Origin: JBBIQV01 sp964555285
Lineage (GTDB): Bacteria; Nitrospirota; Nitrospiria; Nitrospirales; Nitrospiraceae
NCBI GenBank assembly: GCA_964555285.1
Contig: CAZKRM010000002.1
Location: 116,772 to 180,771 of the forward strand
Direction of reading: 5' to 3'
Length of the DNA: 64,000 bases
Part shown: positions 8,412-18,568 of the stretch, one piece after another
Position numbering within the stretch: position 1 is the stretch's first letter
Layout: each line of letters starts with the position of its first letter
Position numbers and translations under genes: made by a program
The notes under the pieces: generated by a model
Database searches by the model: none
What the model saw: only the letters and a program-made list of their open reading frames with translations
What the model was told of the DNA's origin: nothing

Positions 8412-8873
8412 ATGCCGATCGGTGCGCTCATACAGGCCTGGAGGCTCTCTCGAAACCTATCGATTGAAGCACTCTCAAAGACTGCCGGCATCTCAACTGC
8501 TCAGTTAGAAGAAATTGAAACCGATCAGACTGATCCTTCCTCAGCGACCATCGAGTCACTCGCCACCGCGCTTCGCATTCCACCCTCATGGCTGTTTGAT
8601 ACGCCCAAATCGTTTGATTGCCTGTTCAATGAATCCGGCGACGATGAGCCACCGCCTCCCGACCGAACCGATCCGGTCACCGAACGCATTCTCACCGGCT
8701 CACGCCTGGATCGATCGCTGTATGTCATGTTGACGGCGCTGATGCAGGCGGGAGATCCTAAACTGCTCCGCGCAGCGGAAATGAGCCTCCGCAGCCTCGT
8801 CAAACAATCACGCCACGCCTCTGTCCCCTGGCAACAGCGTTCCCCGGGGCATTTCGAACCACCCGGCGACTAA
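8412..8873 (+). CDS. XRE-family helix-turn-helix regulator
   Basis: The product has 153 residues from the start MPIGALIQAW. The helix-turn-helix covers residues 1-65 (LSIEALSKTAGISTAQLEEI) and ends in IPPSWLF. The C-terminal half is acidic and then helical, possibly for dimerisation. The start is unsure: in-frame ATG codons at 8340, 8358 and 8367 exist and none has a good ribosome site. 8412 is preferred because the palindrome at 8340-8349 then lies in the upstream region. Confidence 0.75.
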   Translation: MPIGALIQAWRLSRNLSIEALSKTAGISTAQLEEIETDQTDPSSATIESLATALRIPPSWLFDTPKSFDCLFNESGDDEPPPPDRTDPVTERILTGSRLDRSLYVMLTALMQAGDPKLLRAAEMSLRSLVKQSRHASVPWQQRSPGHFEPPGD

Positions 8874-8896
8874 CCGGCGAGTGACGAGTGGTCAGC

Positions 8897-8936
8897 GATG
8901 CGTGATGAGCTTTTCTCCGAACACTGATCACGCATC
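8897..8936. terminator. Inverted repeat between convergent genes
   Basis: GATGCGTGAT (8897-8906) pairs perfectly with ATCACGCATC (8927-8936) across a 20-base loop. It lies between the ends of two converging genes, so it may end transcription from both sides. There is no strong T-run, so it could equally be a dispersed intergenic repeat. Confidence 0.4.
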
Positions 8937-8982
8937 ACTATTCACGTGGTTCCTCATACCTCGCGCCCCGTACCGCCGTCAT

Positions 8983-10176
8983 TCATAACACCTGCAGGAT
9001 AAAACACTTGAGGTAGCGCGTCTCCGGCATGCTCGCCAAGATCGGATGATCGCCGCTCTGGCCGCGCGGCTCGATCAACCGGACTTCACGCTTGGCATCT
9101 CGTGCGGCCAGGCGAACGGCATCCCAAAATTGCGTTTCGGAAATATGATGCGAACAGGAACTCGTCACCAGAAAGCCTTCCGGTTTGGTGAGCCTGATTC
9201 CAAGCAGATTGATGTCCTTATACCCGGCGAGAGCCTTGGGCACCGCCTGCCGGCTCCTGGCAAACGCCGGGGGATCGAGCATCACCATATCGTAGCGTTT
9301 GCCCGTCTTGGTCAATGATCGAAGTTCGTCAAACGCATCACCCGCGCGATAACGACAGCACGCCTCGACACGATTCCGCCGCGCGTGCTCCCGGGCCATC
9401 GCCAGGGAGTCTTCACTGACATCCAACCCCTCGACCGATATTGCGCCGGCCAGCGCCGCGTGAATCCCGAATGCGCCCGTATGGCAAAACGCCTCCAGCA
9501 CTTCGGCGCCGCTCGCATATCGCGCTGCAGCCAGTCGATTCTCCCGTTGATCGCAAAACCACCCGGTCTTTTGTCCCGACTCCATATCCACACGAAAGAC
9601 CGCCTGTCCCTCCGTAATCTCCACGGTCGTCGCTCCGCTCCCTTTTGCAAACCCTCGCTCCAGCGGCAATCCCTCAAGGGTCCGGCTTTTCGGATCGTTC
9701 CGGAGATAAATCGTCTTCAGGCCGGTGACCTCTGCCAGCAAGTCGGCCAGCATCGCTTTCCGACGATCCATCCCGAATGCCAGCGTCTGCATCACCAGCG
9801 CCTGATCGTATCGATCGACGATCAACCCCGGCAGGCGGTCTCCTTCGCCATGAATAAGCCGGTACGCCGTCGAATTCGTCACGATCCGCTGTCGCAACCG
9901 CGCCGCCTGACGCATCCGCTCAAGCCAGAACGGCTCATCAATGGGAATGTCCTCAAAGGTCAGAAAGCGAACGCGGATCTTGGACTCCGGGTTGTAGAAC
10001 CCCCGGCCGTAGAATCGTCCGGCCGGCGTGACCACATCGACCATGTCACCGGCGACCGGCCGGCCCTCGATCTTCGCCACATGACCGGCATAGAGCCAGA
10101 GATGGCCGGGCCCTTCCCGCCCCATCTGATGGAGTAAGATCACGCGCCCGGTGGGTGCATCAGGTTGTATCGTCAT
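8983..10176 (-). CDS. Class I 23S rRNA methyltransferase, RlmI-like
   Basis: The product has 397 residues. The N-terminal PUA-like domain (about 10-85) includes GHLWLYAGHV and AGRFYGRGFYNP. A central domain contains HGEGDRLPGLIVDRYD. The Rossmann domain has VLEAFCHTGAFGIHAA and the catalytic LDPPAFA and TSSCSHH elements. This is the layout of RlmI, which makes 5-methylcytosine in 23S rRNA. Family membership is firm; the exact target base is inference. Confidence 0.88.
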   Translation of the reverse strand: MTIQPDAPTGRVILLHQMGREGPGHLWLYAGHVAKIEGRPVAGDMVDVVTPAGRFYGRGFYNPESKIRVRFLTFEDIPIDEPFWLERMRQAARLRQRIVTNSTAYRLIHGEGDRLPGLIVDRYDQALVMQTLAFGMDRRKAMLADLLAEVTGLKTIYLRNDPKSRTLEGLPLERGFAKGSGATTVEITEGQAVFRVDMESGQKTGWFCDQRENRLAAARYASGAEVLEAFCHTGAFGIHAALAGAISVEGLDVSEDSLAMAREHARRNRVEACCRYRAGDAFDELRSLTKTGKRYDMVMLDPPAFARSRQAVPKALAGYKDINLLGIRLTKPEGFLVTSSCSHHISETQFWDAVRLAARDAKREVRLIEPRGQSGDHPILASMPETRYLKCFILQVL

Positions 10177-10323
10177 GCGTCACTTATCCAACCTGGCGCT
10201 ATAAAAGGTCAAGGGGATTCCCTGAGCCATCGTGCGCCTCCAAGACAAAGCTTGACGGTGCCCGGTCAGTATGATGTGCTGCACGTGAATCACCGGCCTG
10301 TTGCCGCCATCCGGAGCACGCAC

Positions 10324-11979
10324 ATGAACCATTCTGCGACCATCGGAACTGCCGTCCTTGACCGGCTCCACCGCCTGGGAGTCCGGCACATCTTCGGCAT
10401 TCCCGGCGACTACGTCCTTTCACTCTATCAATTGATCGAAGCGTCGCCCATCACGCATATCGGAACGACGCGGGAAGACTGCGCGGGCTTTGCCGCGGAC
10501 GCGTATGCTCGTATCAACGGCATCGGCGCCGCCTGCGTGACATATTGTGTCGGCGGACTCAACACCGTCAACGCGATCGCCTGCGCATACGCGGAACGAT
10601 CCCCCGTCGTCCTGCTCACGGGATCACCGGGACTCTCCGAACGCACGCGCACTCCCTACATGCACCATATGGTCAGAGATTTCTCCACCCAGCGGGAAGT
10701 GTTCGAACAGATGACCGTCGCCGCCATCACGCTCGAAGATCCCCTCACTGCCGAGCGCGAACTGGATCGCGCCTTTGCCGCCCTGCTGCGATATCGGCGC
10801 CCCATCTACATTGAAATCCCCCGCGACATGGTCCACAGCCCGTTGCAGAACAGCGGCAAACCGATCTGCATCGAAGACGAGCCCGGCGACCCGGCTGCAC
10901 TGGCTGAAGCCATCGGTGAAGTCCGCGCGATGCTGGCGGCCGCACAACGCCCGGCGATACTGGTCGGAGCAGAAGTGGGACGTTTCGGCCTGCACGACGA
11001 CCTTGCTCGGCTGGTCGAACGGCTGAACATTCCCATTGCCTCCACCCTGCTGGGGAAATCCGTGATTCGAGAAGACCATCCGCTGTATGTCGGTGTGTAC
11101 GGAGGGCTGATCGGACGCGATGAGGTGCAGCGGTTCATCAACGAATCCGATTGCCTCCTGATTCTCGGATCGATTCTCTCCGATGTCGAAGATATGGATG
11201 CCCGTTCCCCGCTCATAACGGAAGGCCGTACGATCCACGCCACCGCCGACCGTGTGGCCATTAAACATCATCGGTATGAAACCATCCTCTTTCAGGATTT
11301 TGTGCGCGGGCTCGGTGAGTCTCCGCTTCCCAGCTTTTCGTCACGTACGCTGCCGGTCCCGTCGATCCCCGTCAGCCCACCGTTGGACCCCAATGGGCCA
11401 ATCACGCTTCGCGGATTATTCAGCCATTTGGACACTGTCTTGAACGAACAGACCCTGGTGATTGCGGACGTAGGGGAATCCTTGTTTGCCGCCGCCGACC
11501 TGCATGTCCATCGCCGGTTTGAATTCCTCTCCCCCGCCTATTACACCTCCATGGGATTTGCCATCCCTGCCGCACTCGGCGCCTCCTGCGCCGACCCCAC
11601 CCTCCGCCCGATCGTGCTCGTCGGAGACGGGGCGTTCCAGATGACCGGAACGGAACTGTCCAGCTGTGTGCGCTACGGACAAGCCCCCATCGTGATCATT
11701 CTCAACAATCACGGCTATTCCACCGAACGCGAAATCCTTGAAGGCCCGTTCAACGATATTCACGAGTGGCAGTACGAACGCATCTGCGATCTGGTCGGCG
11801 GAGGCGTGGGATCCCGCGTCACGACTCAACGGGACTTTGAACAGCGCGTCGCCGCCGCGCTGGCCGATCCCACACAGGTGCACGTGCTCAACGTGTCGTT
11901 GAATTCAGCCGACCGCTCTCCCGGCATGATCCGTCTGGCGCGCCGCCTGGGGAAAAAACTCTCGACGGATAAACCGTAG
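10324..11979 (+). CDS. Thiamine diphosphate 2-keto acid decarboxylase (pyruvate/indolepyruvate decarboxylase type)
   Basis: The product has 551 residues, the usual length. The start at 10324 has GGAG about 7 bases upstream. Key residues of the decarboxylase group are present: E51 (cofactor activation), the adjacent histidine pair H114-H115, and the ThDP motif GDGAFQMTGTELSS ending in NNHGY. ILEGPFND corresponds to the family's active-site lid. These residues separate it from acetolactate synthase. It should convert pyruvate or an aryl-pyruvate to an aldehyde plus CO2. It is transcribed away from the methyltransferase gene; no dehydrogenase partner is adjacent. Confidence 0.85.
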   Translation: MNHSATIGTAVLDRLHRLGVRHIFGIPGDYVLSLYQLIEASPITHIGTTREDCAGFAADAYARINGIGAACVTYCVGGLNTVNAIACAYAERSPVVLLTGSPGLSERTRTPYMHHMVRDFSTQREVFEQMTVAAITLEDPLTAERELDRAFAALLRYRRPIYIEIPRDMVHSPLQNSGKPICIEDEPGDPAALAEAIGEVRAMLAAAQRPAILVGAEVGRFGLHDDLARLVERLNIPIASTLLGKSVIREDHPLYVGVYGGLIGRDEVQRFINESDCLLILGSILSDVEDMDARSPLITEGRTIHATADRVAIKHHRYETILFQDFVRGLGESPLPSFSSRTLPVPSIPVSPPLDPNGPITLRGLFSHLDTVLNEQTLVIADVGESLFAAADLHVHRRFEFLSPAYYTSMGFAIPAALGASCADPTLRPIVLVGDGAFQMTGTELSSCVRYGQAPIVIILNNHGYSTEREILEGPFNDIHEWQYERICDLVGGGVGSRVTTQRDFEQRVAAALADPTQVHVLNVSLNSADRSPGMIRLARRLGKKLSTDKP

Positions 11980-12086
11980 TCAGACTCTCTGTCTGTGCGG
12001 TCTCTCTGACCTCCCAACTCCCAACCTATCCACCCCCGGCTTGAACAGCCCGGCCACGGGGAGGATACTTCATCTCACTGACTTCC

Positions 12087-12257
12087 ATGAAACAGACAAC
12101 TTCGCAATGGATTATTTCATCGGGCGTGGCTGCGTTGACGGTCGCGCTCGTGGTGGTCGATCTTCACACAATGGGTCATTTCACCCAATACGCCCAGAGC
12201 CTGCAACCGACCGATACAACGTCTGGCTCAAGCCCGAAAATCCATTGCGAAGCATGA
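12087..12257 (+). CDS. Possible small membrane protein, 56 residues
   Basis: The frame opens with MKQTTSQWII. A hydrophobic helix (about residues 8-24, VAALTVALVVV) is followed by a histidine-containing segment (DLHTMGHF) and one cysteine near the end. It precedes the metal-efflux operon by about 85 bases in the same direction. The ribosome site is poor: GAGGAT lies too far upstream. Composition supports coding, but this is unproven. Confidence 0.4.
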   Translation: MKQTTSQWIISSGVAALTVALVVVDLHTMGHFTQYAQSLQPTDTTSGSSPKIHCEA

Positions 12258-12341
12258 CCCCAACCGCTAAGATCGTCGTTCCTGCGCGAGTGACCTAACC
12301 ATGGAACCGATATATTCACCGCTCTCATCGGAGTCCTGTAT

Positions 12342-13628
12342 ATGAGAATTTGTTCTGTTCTTTCGCTCATCGGCCTCAGCGCCACACTGTATGGCGCCGC
12401 GATGCCGGCTTCGCTCGGCTTCGCGCTGGAACCTGCGCCGTCAGCCTATACCCTCGACTCGATTCTCGACCTGGCCTTGGCTCGGAATCCGGCCGTGTCG
12501 TCCGCGGAAGGAACCATCGATCAGCAGCGTGGCCAACAGACGGCCGCCGGCGCCTATCCGAATCCCACCGTCACCGGATACATGGGCTACGGTGAAGTGC
12601 GGGACACCGGTCGTGCCAACATCCGCGAGTCCCTCGACCGCGAAACGCTCACCGAATACAACGTGACCGTCGGGCAGCCGCTGGAATGGCCGTCGATGCG
12701 CAAGGCCCGCCAAGGGGTGGCGGACGCGGGACTGGCGACAGCCAACGCCGGCATGTTGGAAACACGCTTGCACCTGACCACACAAGTCAAGGTCGCCTTC
12801 TACGACCTGTTGCTGGCCCAACGGGATGCCGCGCTGGCCCAGCAGAATCTCGACATCGTCGAGAGCGTCGCGCGGATCGTCAAGGCCCGCGTGAAATCCG
12901 GAGAAGCGCCGCAATTCGAATCGATTAAAGCCGAAGTCGAAGTCCTGAAGGCCAAGCAACAGCTCGCCCGCGCAGAGAACGCCGTGCGCATCAATCGGGC
13001 CGTGGTGGATACCCTGACCGGTGGCGCGCTCGGACCAACGTATGTCATTCAGGGCGACTTCATGGGCATGTCGAAGGAGATCCACCTTGACGGATTGATC
13101 GTTCGCATGGGCACCCAGCATCCGTCCATTCAACGGCTGCTGAAATCGGTCGAACAATCGGACTGGAAGATCGAATTCGAGCGACAATCGAGAATTCCCA
13201 GCGTGACAGTCAACGGCAGCTACTGGCGCGAGATCGGCCGGGAAGCGGTGCAAGGCGGGCTGTCCGTCCCGATGCCGCTGTGGTACCGCCGGGAGGGAGA
13301 AATCGCCGCGTCGCTGGGATCCAAGCGGCATCACGAAGCCGAGTTGCTGCGGACGCGCAACGAACTGGCGAGAGCCATTTTCCAACATTACCAAGACGCC
13401 AGAACGACGGCCGAATTGATCGACGTGTTCGATAAAGGCTTGTTGAAACAAGCTCAAGAGGCCTTACGACTCGCCCAATTCAGTTTCCAGCAAGGAGCGT
13501 CGAGCCTCCTGGACGTCTTCGATGCCCAACGCGTGCAGCGCCAGATCCAGATGGAATACGCCCAAGCGCGGTACGAATTGTCGGTCTCCCTAGCGCGCCT
13601 GGAACGAGCCGTGGGAGGCGCGCTATGA
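12342..13628 (+). CDS. czcC: TolC-family outer-membrane channel of metal efflux system (CzcC-like)
   Basis: The product has 428 residues with a signal peptide (about 1-28). Two outer-membrane efflux repeats are visible, with long amphipathic helices and the family phrases ALARNPAV and NPTVTGYMGYGEV. It forms the outer-membrane exit duct of a tripartite pump. The stop overlaps the first ATG of the next frame (ATGA at 13625-13628), and the adaptor and pump genes follow directly. Metal specificity (cobalt, zinc, cadmium or others) cannot be read from this subunit. Confidence 0.87.
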   Translation: MRICSVLSLIGLSATLYGAAMPASLGFALEPAPSAYTLDSILDLALARNPAVSSAEGTIDQQRGQQTAAGAYPNPTVTGYMGYGEVRDTGRANIRESLDRETLTEYNVTVGQPLEWPSMRKARQGVADAGLATANAGMLETRLHLTTQVKVAFYDLLLAQRDAALAQQNLDIVESVARIVKARVKSGEAPQFESIKAEVEVLKAKQQLARAENAVRINRAVVDTLTGGALGPTYVIQGDFMGMSKEIHLDGLIVRMGTQHPSIQRLLKSVEQSDWKIEFERQSRIPSVTVNGSYWREIGREAVQGGLSVPMPLWYRREGEIAASLGSKRHHEAELLRTRNELARAIFQHYQDARTTAELIDVFDKGLLKQAQEALRLAQFSFQQGASSLLDVFDAQRVQRQIQMEYAQARYELSVSLARLERAVGGAL

Positions 13629-13669
13629 CTTTACTCCAAGTCGAACGAACAAGTTTGAGGAAGCAACCG

Positions 13670-14869
13670 ATGACGTGGGAGGCGGGGCTCCGGCACTCCC
13701 GTCGCCTGGCCACCGGCATCCTGCTCAGCCTGGCCGCGATCATCGCAGGATGCGACCGGTCTCCGAGCGATGCGGTTGCGGTCAAGACGCCCGTAGCGGC
13801 TTCCACTCCCGGACTGATTACACTGTCTGCGGAGGAGTCAGCCCGGATCGGGCTCATCGTTCAGCCGGCGACTCGAAGCGATTTCCGCACCTATCGGGAC
13901 TTTCCCGCGATCCTACAACCGAATGAACGCGCGATGGCGGACATCACAACCCTGGTCCGCGGGCGGGTCGTAGACGTCTACGCCGACTTGGGGCAACAGG
14001 TCGAAGCCAACGCCCTCCTCGCTATCCTGTACAGCAGCGACCTGGGCCTGGCGCAATCCGCCTACCTGAAATCGCAGGCAAAGCTCCATGTCGCCGAACA
14101 GGCCTATGCGCGGGCCAAGTTCCTGCTGCAGGAACAAGTGATCGGCGAGGCGGAGGCCCAGCGCCGGCAGGCGGAACTGCTCAGCATGCAGGCGGAAGCC
14201 CATGAGGCGCGCGACCACCTCAAGCTGCTCGGCATGAGCGACGGCGAATTCCGCCGGCTCGACAAGAGCCGGGACATCCGTTCCCATGTGCCGATTGTAG
14301 CGCCCTTCGCCGGACGCATCATCGGACGCAACCTGACCAGAGGAGAAGTCGTCGAGACCACCGAGAAATTGTTCGTGGTCGCCGATCTGTCTGAAGTCTG
14401 GGTGCGGGCCAACATTCCGGAAAAAGACATTCCCTTCGTCCATTCTATCCATGCATCCGGGGGCCGACAGGCGGAGGTACGGATCAATGCCTATCCGCGG
14501 GAAATCTTCAAGGGCACGATCACCTATGTCGGCGATGTCCTGGATCCCGCCACCCGCACCATGCAACTCCGGCTTGAGCTCCCCAATCCCGAGGGGCGGC
14601 TGAAACCGGAGATGTTCGCCACAATCCGCCTCTTCTCTGAATCGCAGCCGGACCGGTTGGCCGTCCCGGAAGCTGCGCTGCAACGGGACCAGGACCGGAT
14701 CTTCGTCTTCGTGCGGCGCGACGCAGCCGACTATGAAGTCCGCGAGGTCCAAGTCGGGGAATCCAACGGCACGCACAGTACCATCCTCGGAGGCCTCAGC
14801 GAAGGCGAGCCGGTCGTCACACACGGCGCGTTTATCTTGAAATCCGAGCTCTTGAAGAAACAAACCTGA
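13670..14869 (+). CDS. czcB: RND periplasmic adaptor lipoprotein (CzcB-like)
   Basis: The product has 399 residues. The start at 13670 (MTWEAGLRHS) is favoured by GAGGAAG 6 bases upstream; an ATG at 13625 overlaps the previous stop. Residues about 12-30 form a lipoprotein signal ending LAAIIAGC, so it is probably lipid-anchored. The HlyD/MFP parts follow in order: barrel-sandwich half VRGRVVDVYADLGQQV, a helical hairpin (about 150-205) and the second half with VAPFAGRIIGRN. It links pump and outer-membrane channel. Its stop overlaps the pump's ATG (TGATG). Confidence 0.88.
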   Translation: MTWEAGLRHSRRLATGILLSLAAIIAGCDRSPSDAVAVKTPVAASTPGLITLSAEESARIGLIVQPATRSDFRTYRDFPAILQPNERAMADITTLVRGRVVDVYADLGQQVEANALLAILYSSDLGLAQSAYLKSQAKLHVAEQAYARAKFLLQEQVIGEAEAQRRQAELLSMQAEAHEARDHLKLLGMSDGEFRRLDKSRDIRSHVPIVAPFAGRIIGRNLTRGEVVETTEKLFVVADLSEVWVRANIPEKDIPFVHSIHASGGRQAEVRINAYPREIFKGTITYVGDVLDPATRTMQLRLELPNPEGRLKPEMFATIRLFSESQPDRLAVPEAALQRDQDRIFVFVRRDAADYEVREVQVGESNGTHSTILGGLSEGEPVVTHGAFILKSELLKKQT

Positions 14870-17800
14870 TGGTCGCCCGCCTGCTCGACATGTCACTCCG
14901 CCAGCGCATGCTCGTCGTGCTCATCGCGCTCATGCTCGGCATCGGAGGACTCTATTCCTTTCGAACCATTCCGATCGATGCCTTTCCCGATGTCACCAGC
15001 GTGCTCGTGCAGGTCGTCACCAAGGCGCCAGGACTATCACCTACGGAAGTCGAGCGGCTGGTGACCTACCCGATCGAGTTGCAACTGATCGGCGTCCCCG
15101 CGCTCATGGAAATGCGGTCCCTGACCAAGGTCGGTCTGTCACTGGTCACCATCGTGTTCGACGATGCGATGGACATCAACCTTGCGCGCCAGCTTGTGCT
15201 CGAACGTCTGATCGAAGTGAAAGAGCTGCTTCCCCCCGGCGCAGAACCGATGCTGGTGCCGAACAGCACCGGATTGGGCGAGGTCTTTCAGTACTACCTG
15301 GCCGACGCCCGCAGCCCCGCTCAGGACGAGGCCCTGTCTCACCAGAACTTGATCGATCAGCGCACGATTCAGGATTGGATTATCCGGCCGCTGCTGAAAA
15401 GCACCCCGGAAGTGATCGATGTGAATTCCATGGGCGGCTTCGTCAAGCAGTATCAAGTGCTGGTCGAGCCGGCCCTGTTGCGAAAATACGACCTGACCCT
15501 CCGCGAGGTGTTCGACGCCGTGGCCAGCAACAACGCCAACGCCGGCGGCAACATTCTGGAAAAGCACGACGAGAAATATATCGTGCGCGGGATCGGCCTG
15601 ATTCGGTCGCTCGAAGACGTCGGACGCATCGTCATCAAGGAAGCCGGCGGCACGCCGGTCTTTGTCAGCGATGTGGCGCAGGTGTCGATCGACCATGCGG
15701 TCCGGCACGGGGCGACCGTGTTGAACGGAGATCGCGAGGTGGTCAGCGGAATCGTCCTCATGTTGCGAGGGGGCAACGCGCGTGACGTCGTCGAAGGCAT
15801 CAAGGCCCGCATCGACGACATCCACCGGCTGAATCTGCTGCCGGACGGACTGCGCATTGTGCCCTTCTATGACCGGATCGAATTGATCACCGCCGCCTTG
15901 AGCACCGTGTATAAGTCGCTGGCCGAGGGAGTGGCGCTGGTTATCGTAGTGCTGGTGCTCTTCCTGGGCAACATTCGCAGCGCATTGATCGTCGTCGCAA
16001 CTCTGGTGCTGGCCCCGCTGGCCACGTTCATCGTCATGGGCCAGGTCGGGCTCACGGCCAATCTCATGTCGCTGGGCGGACTGGCCATTGCCATCGGCAT
16101 GATCGTGGACGGCTCCGTGGTGGTCGTGGAAAACGTCTATCGGCATCTCTCGGAGCGCTCGTCCGCCTCTATCACGCGGCTTGAATTGATTACCACATCC
16201 GTGAAGGAGGTGGGACAGCCGGTCGTATTCGGCATCCTGATCATCATTCTGGTCTTCCTGCCGCTGCTCTCCCTGCACGGGATGGAAGGCAAAATGTTCA
16301 AGCCGCTTGCCTATACCATCATGATCGCCTTGCTGACCTCCCTAGTGCTGTCGCTCACACTGTCGCCGGTCCTCTGCTCCCTGATGTTGACCAGCGGCAG
16401 CGAAGAAGATCCCTGGATCGTCCGCTGGGCCAAACGCCTCTATGCACCCTCGCTTCGATGGGCGCTGGGCCACCGAACCCTGGTGCTCGCCATCGCGATC
16501 AGTTCGCTGCTCGGCAGTCTGGCGCTGTTTCCGTTCCTGGGAAGCGAGTTTATCCCTATCCTCAATGAAGGCAGCGTCGCCCCGCAGACCATCCGGCTGC
16601 CGAGCGTCTCTCTCCCCGCTTCGATCGAAATCGAAAAGCGCATGCAGCAGGCCATGATGGAATTTCCTGAAGTCGAGATGGTGGTCTCGAAGATCGGACG
16701 CACCGAGCTAGGGAACGATCCGCAGGAACCGAACGAAAGCGATCCGGTGGTCCGCCTTCGCCCGCTCGAACAGTGGACGACCGCGCGCACGATGCCTGAG
16801 CTGATGCAGAAATTCCGTGAACGGCTGACGCGTATCTCGGGCGCAACCTTCCTCATCAGCCAGCCCATTCAGCAGCGGGTCGATGAATTGATTTCCGGCG
16901 TCAGAACGGAAGCGACCGTCAAGCTGTTCGGCGATGATCTGGACGTCTTGCGCAGCAAGGCCGAGGAAATCGCGGGCATCCTCGGCACCGTGCGAGGGGT
17001 GCGGGACATCAAGGTGGAGCAGCTCTTCGGACAGCCCTATCTCACGATCGACATCGACCGGAGCAAGATTGCCCGGCACGGGATCAATGTCGCCGAGGTG
17101 CGGGACATCATCGGTACCGCCATCGGAGGCGAAGTCGCGACTCGCGTCTACGAGGGGCAGCAACGCTTTGAACTGGTCGTCCGCTTCCCGGAGCAATACC
17201 GGGACAGCGTCGAGACGATCAGCAACATTCTGGTCACCGGCGGGGACGGCGCACTCATTCCTCTGGCCGACCTCGGAACCGTACAACTGGAGGAAGGGCC
17301 CGGCCGGATCAGCCGCGAACGGCTCCAGCGCTACGTGTCGATCGGCTTTAATACGCTGGGACGCGACATCGGCAGCTTAGTGGCCGAAGCCCAAGCGAAG
17401 ATCGCCGCCCAGGTGGCGCTCCCTGCAGGATACACCATCGCCTGGGGAGGCTCCTTTGAGAATATGGAGCGGGCGATGGCCAAACTGCGCCTCATCGTCC
17501 CGATCACCATCGGATTGATCTTCCTGTTGCTCTATTCGACCTTCGATTCGCTGCGCCAGGCGACGATGATCATTCTCAATCTGCCCTTCGCGCTGATCGG
17601 CGGCGTGGTGGCGCTCTGGCTGACGGGGGAATATCTCAGCGTGCCGGCCTCGATCGGCTTCATCAACCTCTTCGGAGTAGCGGTGTTGAACGGGATCGTG
17701 CTGGTCTCCTGCATGAATGCCCTGCGCGAGGAAGGCGCCTCGCTGGACGAGGCCGTGATGTCCGGGGCGTTGCTGCGCCTGAGACCGGTGCTCATGACCG

Positions 17801-18027
17801 CCCTAGTCGCGCTGCTGGGGCTGATCCCCCTGGCCTTCGCTCACGGAATCGGATCGGAGGTACAGCGCCCCTTGGCAATCGTCGTCATCGGCGGACTCGT
17901 CAGCTCCACGTTGCTGACCTTGATCGTCCTTCCCATCCTCTATCGATGGATCGAGAGCCGTACCCAACAGGACGCTCCGCCGACAGACGGCCACCCCGTC
18001 ATCGAACCCGTCCATGGAGGGCAATAG
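14869..18027 (+). CDS. czcA: Heavy-metal RND efflux pump (CzcA-like)
   Basis: The product has 1052 residues, full length for HME-RND pumps. The first helix lies at about residues 13-30, followed by the family phrase TIPIDAFPDVTS. A cluster of helices at about 340-525 includes GMIVDGSVVVVENVYRHL, whose acidic residue belongs to the proton relay. A second large periplasmic loop and a last helix cluster (about 870-1035) follow. It exports divalent metal cations using the proton gradient. It is the last gene of the czcC-czcB-czcA operon; no regulator gene adjoins. Confidence 0.92.
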   Translation: MVARLLDMSLRQRMLVVLIALMLGIGGLYSFRTIPIDAFPDVTSVLVQVVTKAPGLSPTEVERLVTYPIELQLIGVPALMEMRSLTKVGLSLVTIVFDDAMDINLARQLVLERLIEVKELLPPGAEPMLVPNSTGLGEVFQYYLADARSPAQDEALSHQNLIDQRTIQDWIIRPLLKSTPEVIDVNSMGGFVKQYQVLVEPALLRKYDLTLREVFDAVASNNANAGGNILEKHDEKYIVRGIGLIRSLEDVGRIVIKEAGGTPVFVSDVAQVSIDHAVRHGATVLNGDREVVSGIVLMLRGGNARDVVEGIKARIDDIHRLNLLPDGLRIVPFYDRIELITAALSTVYKSLAEGVALVIVVLVLFLGNIRSALIVVATLVLAPLATFIVMGQVGLTANLMSLGGLAIAIGMIVDGSVVVVENVYRHLSERSSASITRLELITTSVKEVGQPVVFGILIIILVFLPLLSLHGMEGKMFKPLAYTIMIALLTSLVLSLTLSPVLCSLMLTSGSEEDPWIVRWAKRLYAPSLRWALGHRTLVLAIAISSLLGSLALFPFLGSEFIPILNEGSVAPQTIRLPSVSLPASIEIEKRMQQAMMEFPEVEMVVSKIGRTELGNDPQEPNESDPVVRLRPLEQWTTARTMPELMQKFRERLTRISGATFLISQPIQQRVDELISGVRTEATVKLFGDDLDVLRSKAEEIAGILGTVRGVRDIKVEQLFGQPYLTIDIDRSKIARHGINVAEVRDIIGTAIGGEVATRVYEGQQRFELVVRFPEQYRDSVETISNILVTGGDGALIPLADLGTVQLEEGPGRISRERLQRYVSIGFNTLGRDIGSLVAEAQAKIAAQVALPAGYTIAWGGSFENMERAMAKLRLIVPITIGLIFLLLYSTFDSLRQATMIILNLPFALIGGVVALWLTGEYLSVPASIGFINLFGVAVLNGIVLVSCMNALREEGASLDEAVMSGALLRLRPVLMTALVALLGLIPLAFAHGIGSEVQRPLAIVVIGGLVSSTLLTLIVLPILYRWIESRTQQDAPPTDGHPVIEPVHGGQ

Positions 18028-18568
18028 CCCCGGGATTCCCCTAGTTCACCACCGTAATCTTGACTGTTATGTTCAAGAAACCATCATCGCGCTTTGATAC
18101 CTGCGCCTTCCACCAGATGTGCGGCTATGCCGTGCTATTGGATGAGCCGCGCCTGACAGGTGGAGTCGTTCCGATCTCCGTAGCGTAATCTCTCCCATAA
18201 TACGGTCGGCCAGAGTGAAGAACTTTGCCGTCAACTCTTCACAAGCCATATAGAAACGGCATCCCCCAGCGTTGAGCCGAGGCGGTATTCCCGTACGATA
18301 TTTCCATGAGATCGATGTATTTGGATAGACCATCGGCGCTTCAGCACTTAGGGAACCGGAACGGCACAGGCATTGCTTCTACAATGAGGTGAACAAGTGC
18401 CTCCCGTAATCCAGGTCGTTCGTTCATTCATGACTGCCAGGGAGTAACTATATGTCGGACTTCCACCAGCCCGACTGATCGCATCGGGTACCCGCTGGAC
18501 GATCCGACTACTCAGCGTCGCCATGGCCCTTGAGCAACTCGGCATTACGGAACACCATTGAGGCCCCC
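18028..18568. other. 541-base intergenic stretch
   Basis: Nothing recognisable lies between the efflux pump and the phosphatase gene. Short frames on the minus strand (for example 18073-18333) lack ribosome sites and have implausible composition. The third-position GC bias of neighbouring genes is absent, which suggests decayed or non-coding DNA. No hairpin with a T-run was seen. Confidence 0.5.

Noticed and set aside
15139..16278. 379-codon minus-strand frame
   Set aside because: Antisense to the CzcA pump; composition (repeated HDQ) is that of a shadow frame, with no ribosome site.
18073..18545. Two short minus-strand frames
   Set aside because: Neither has a ribosome site or plausible composition; the stretch is better left as intergenic.
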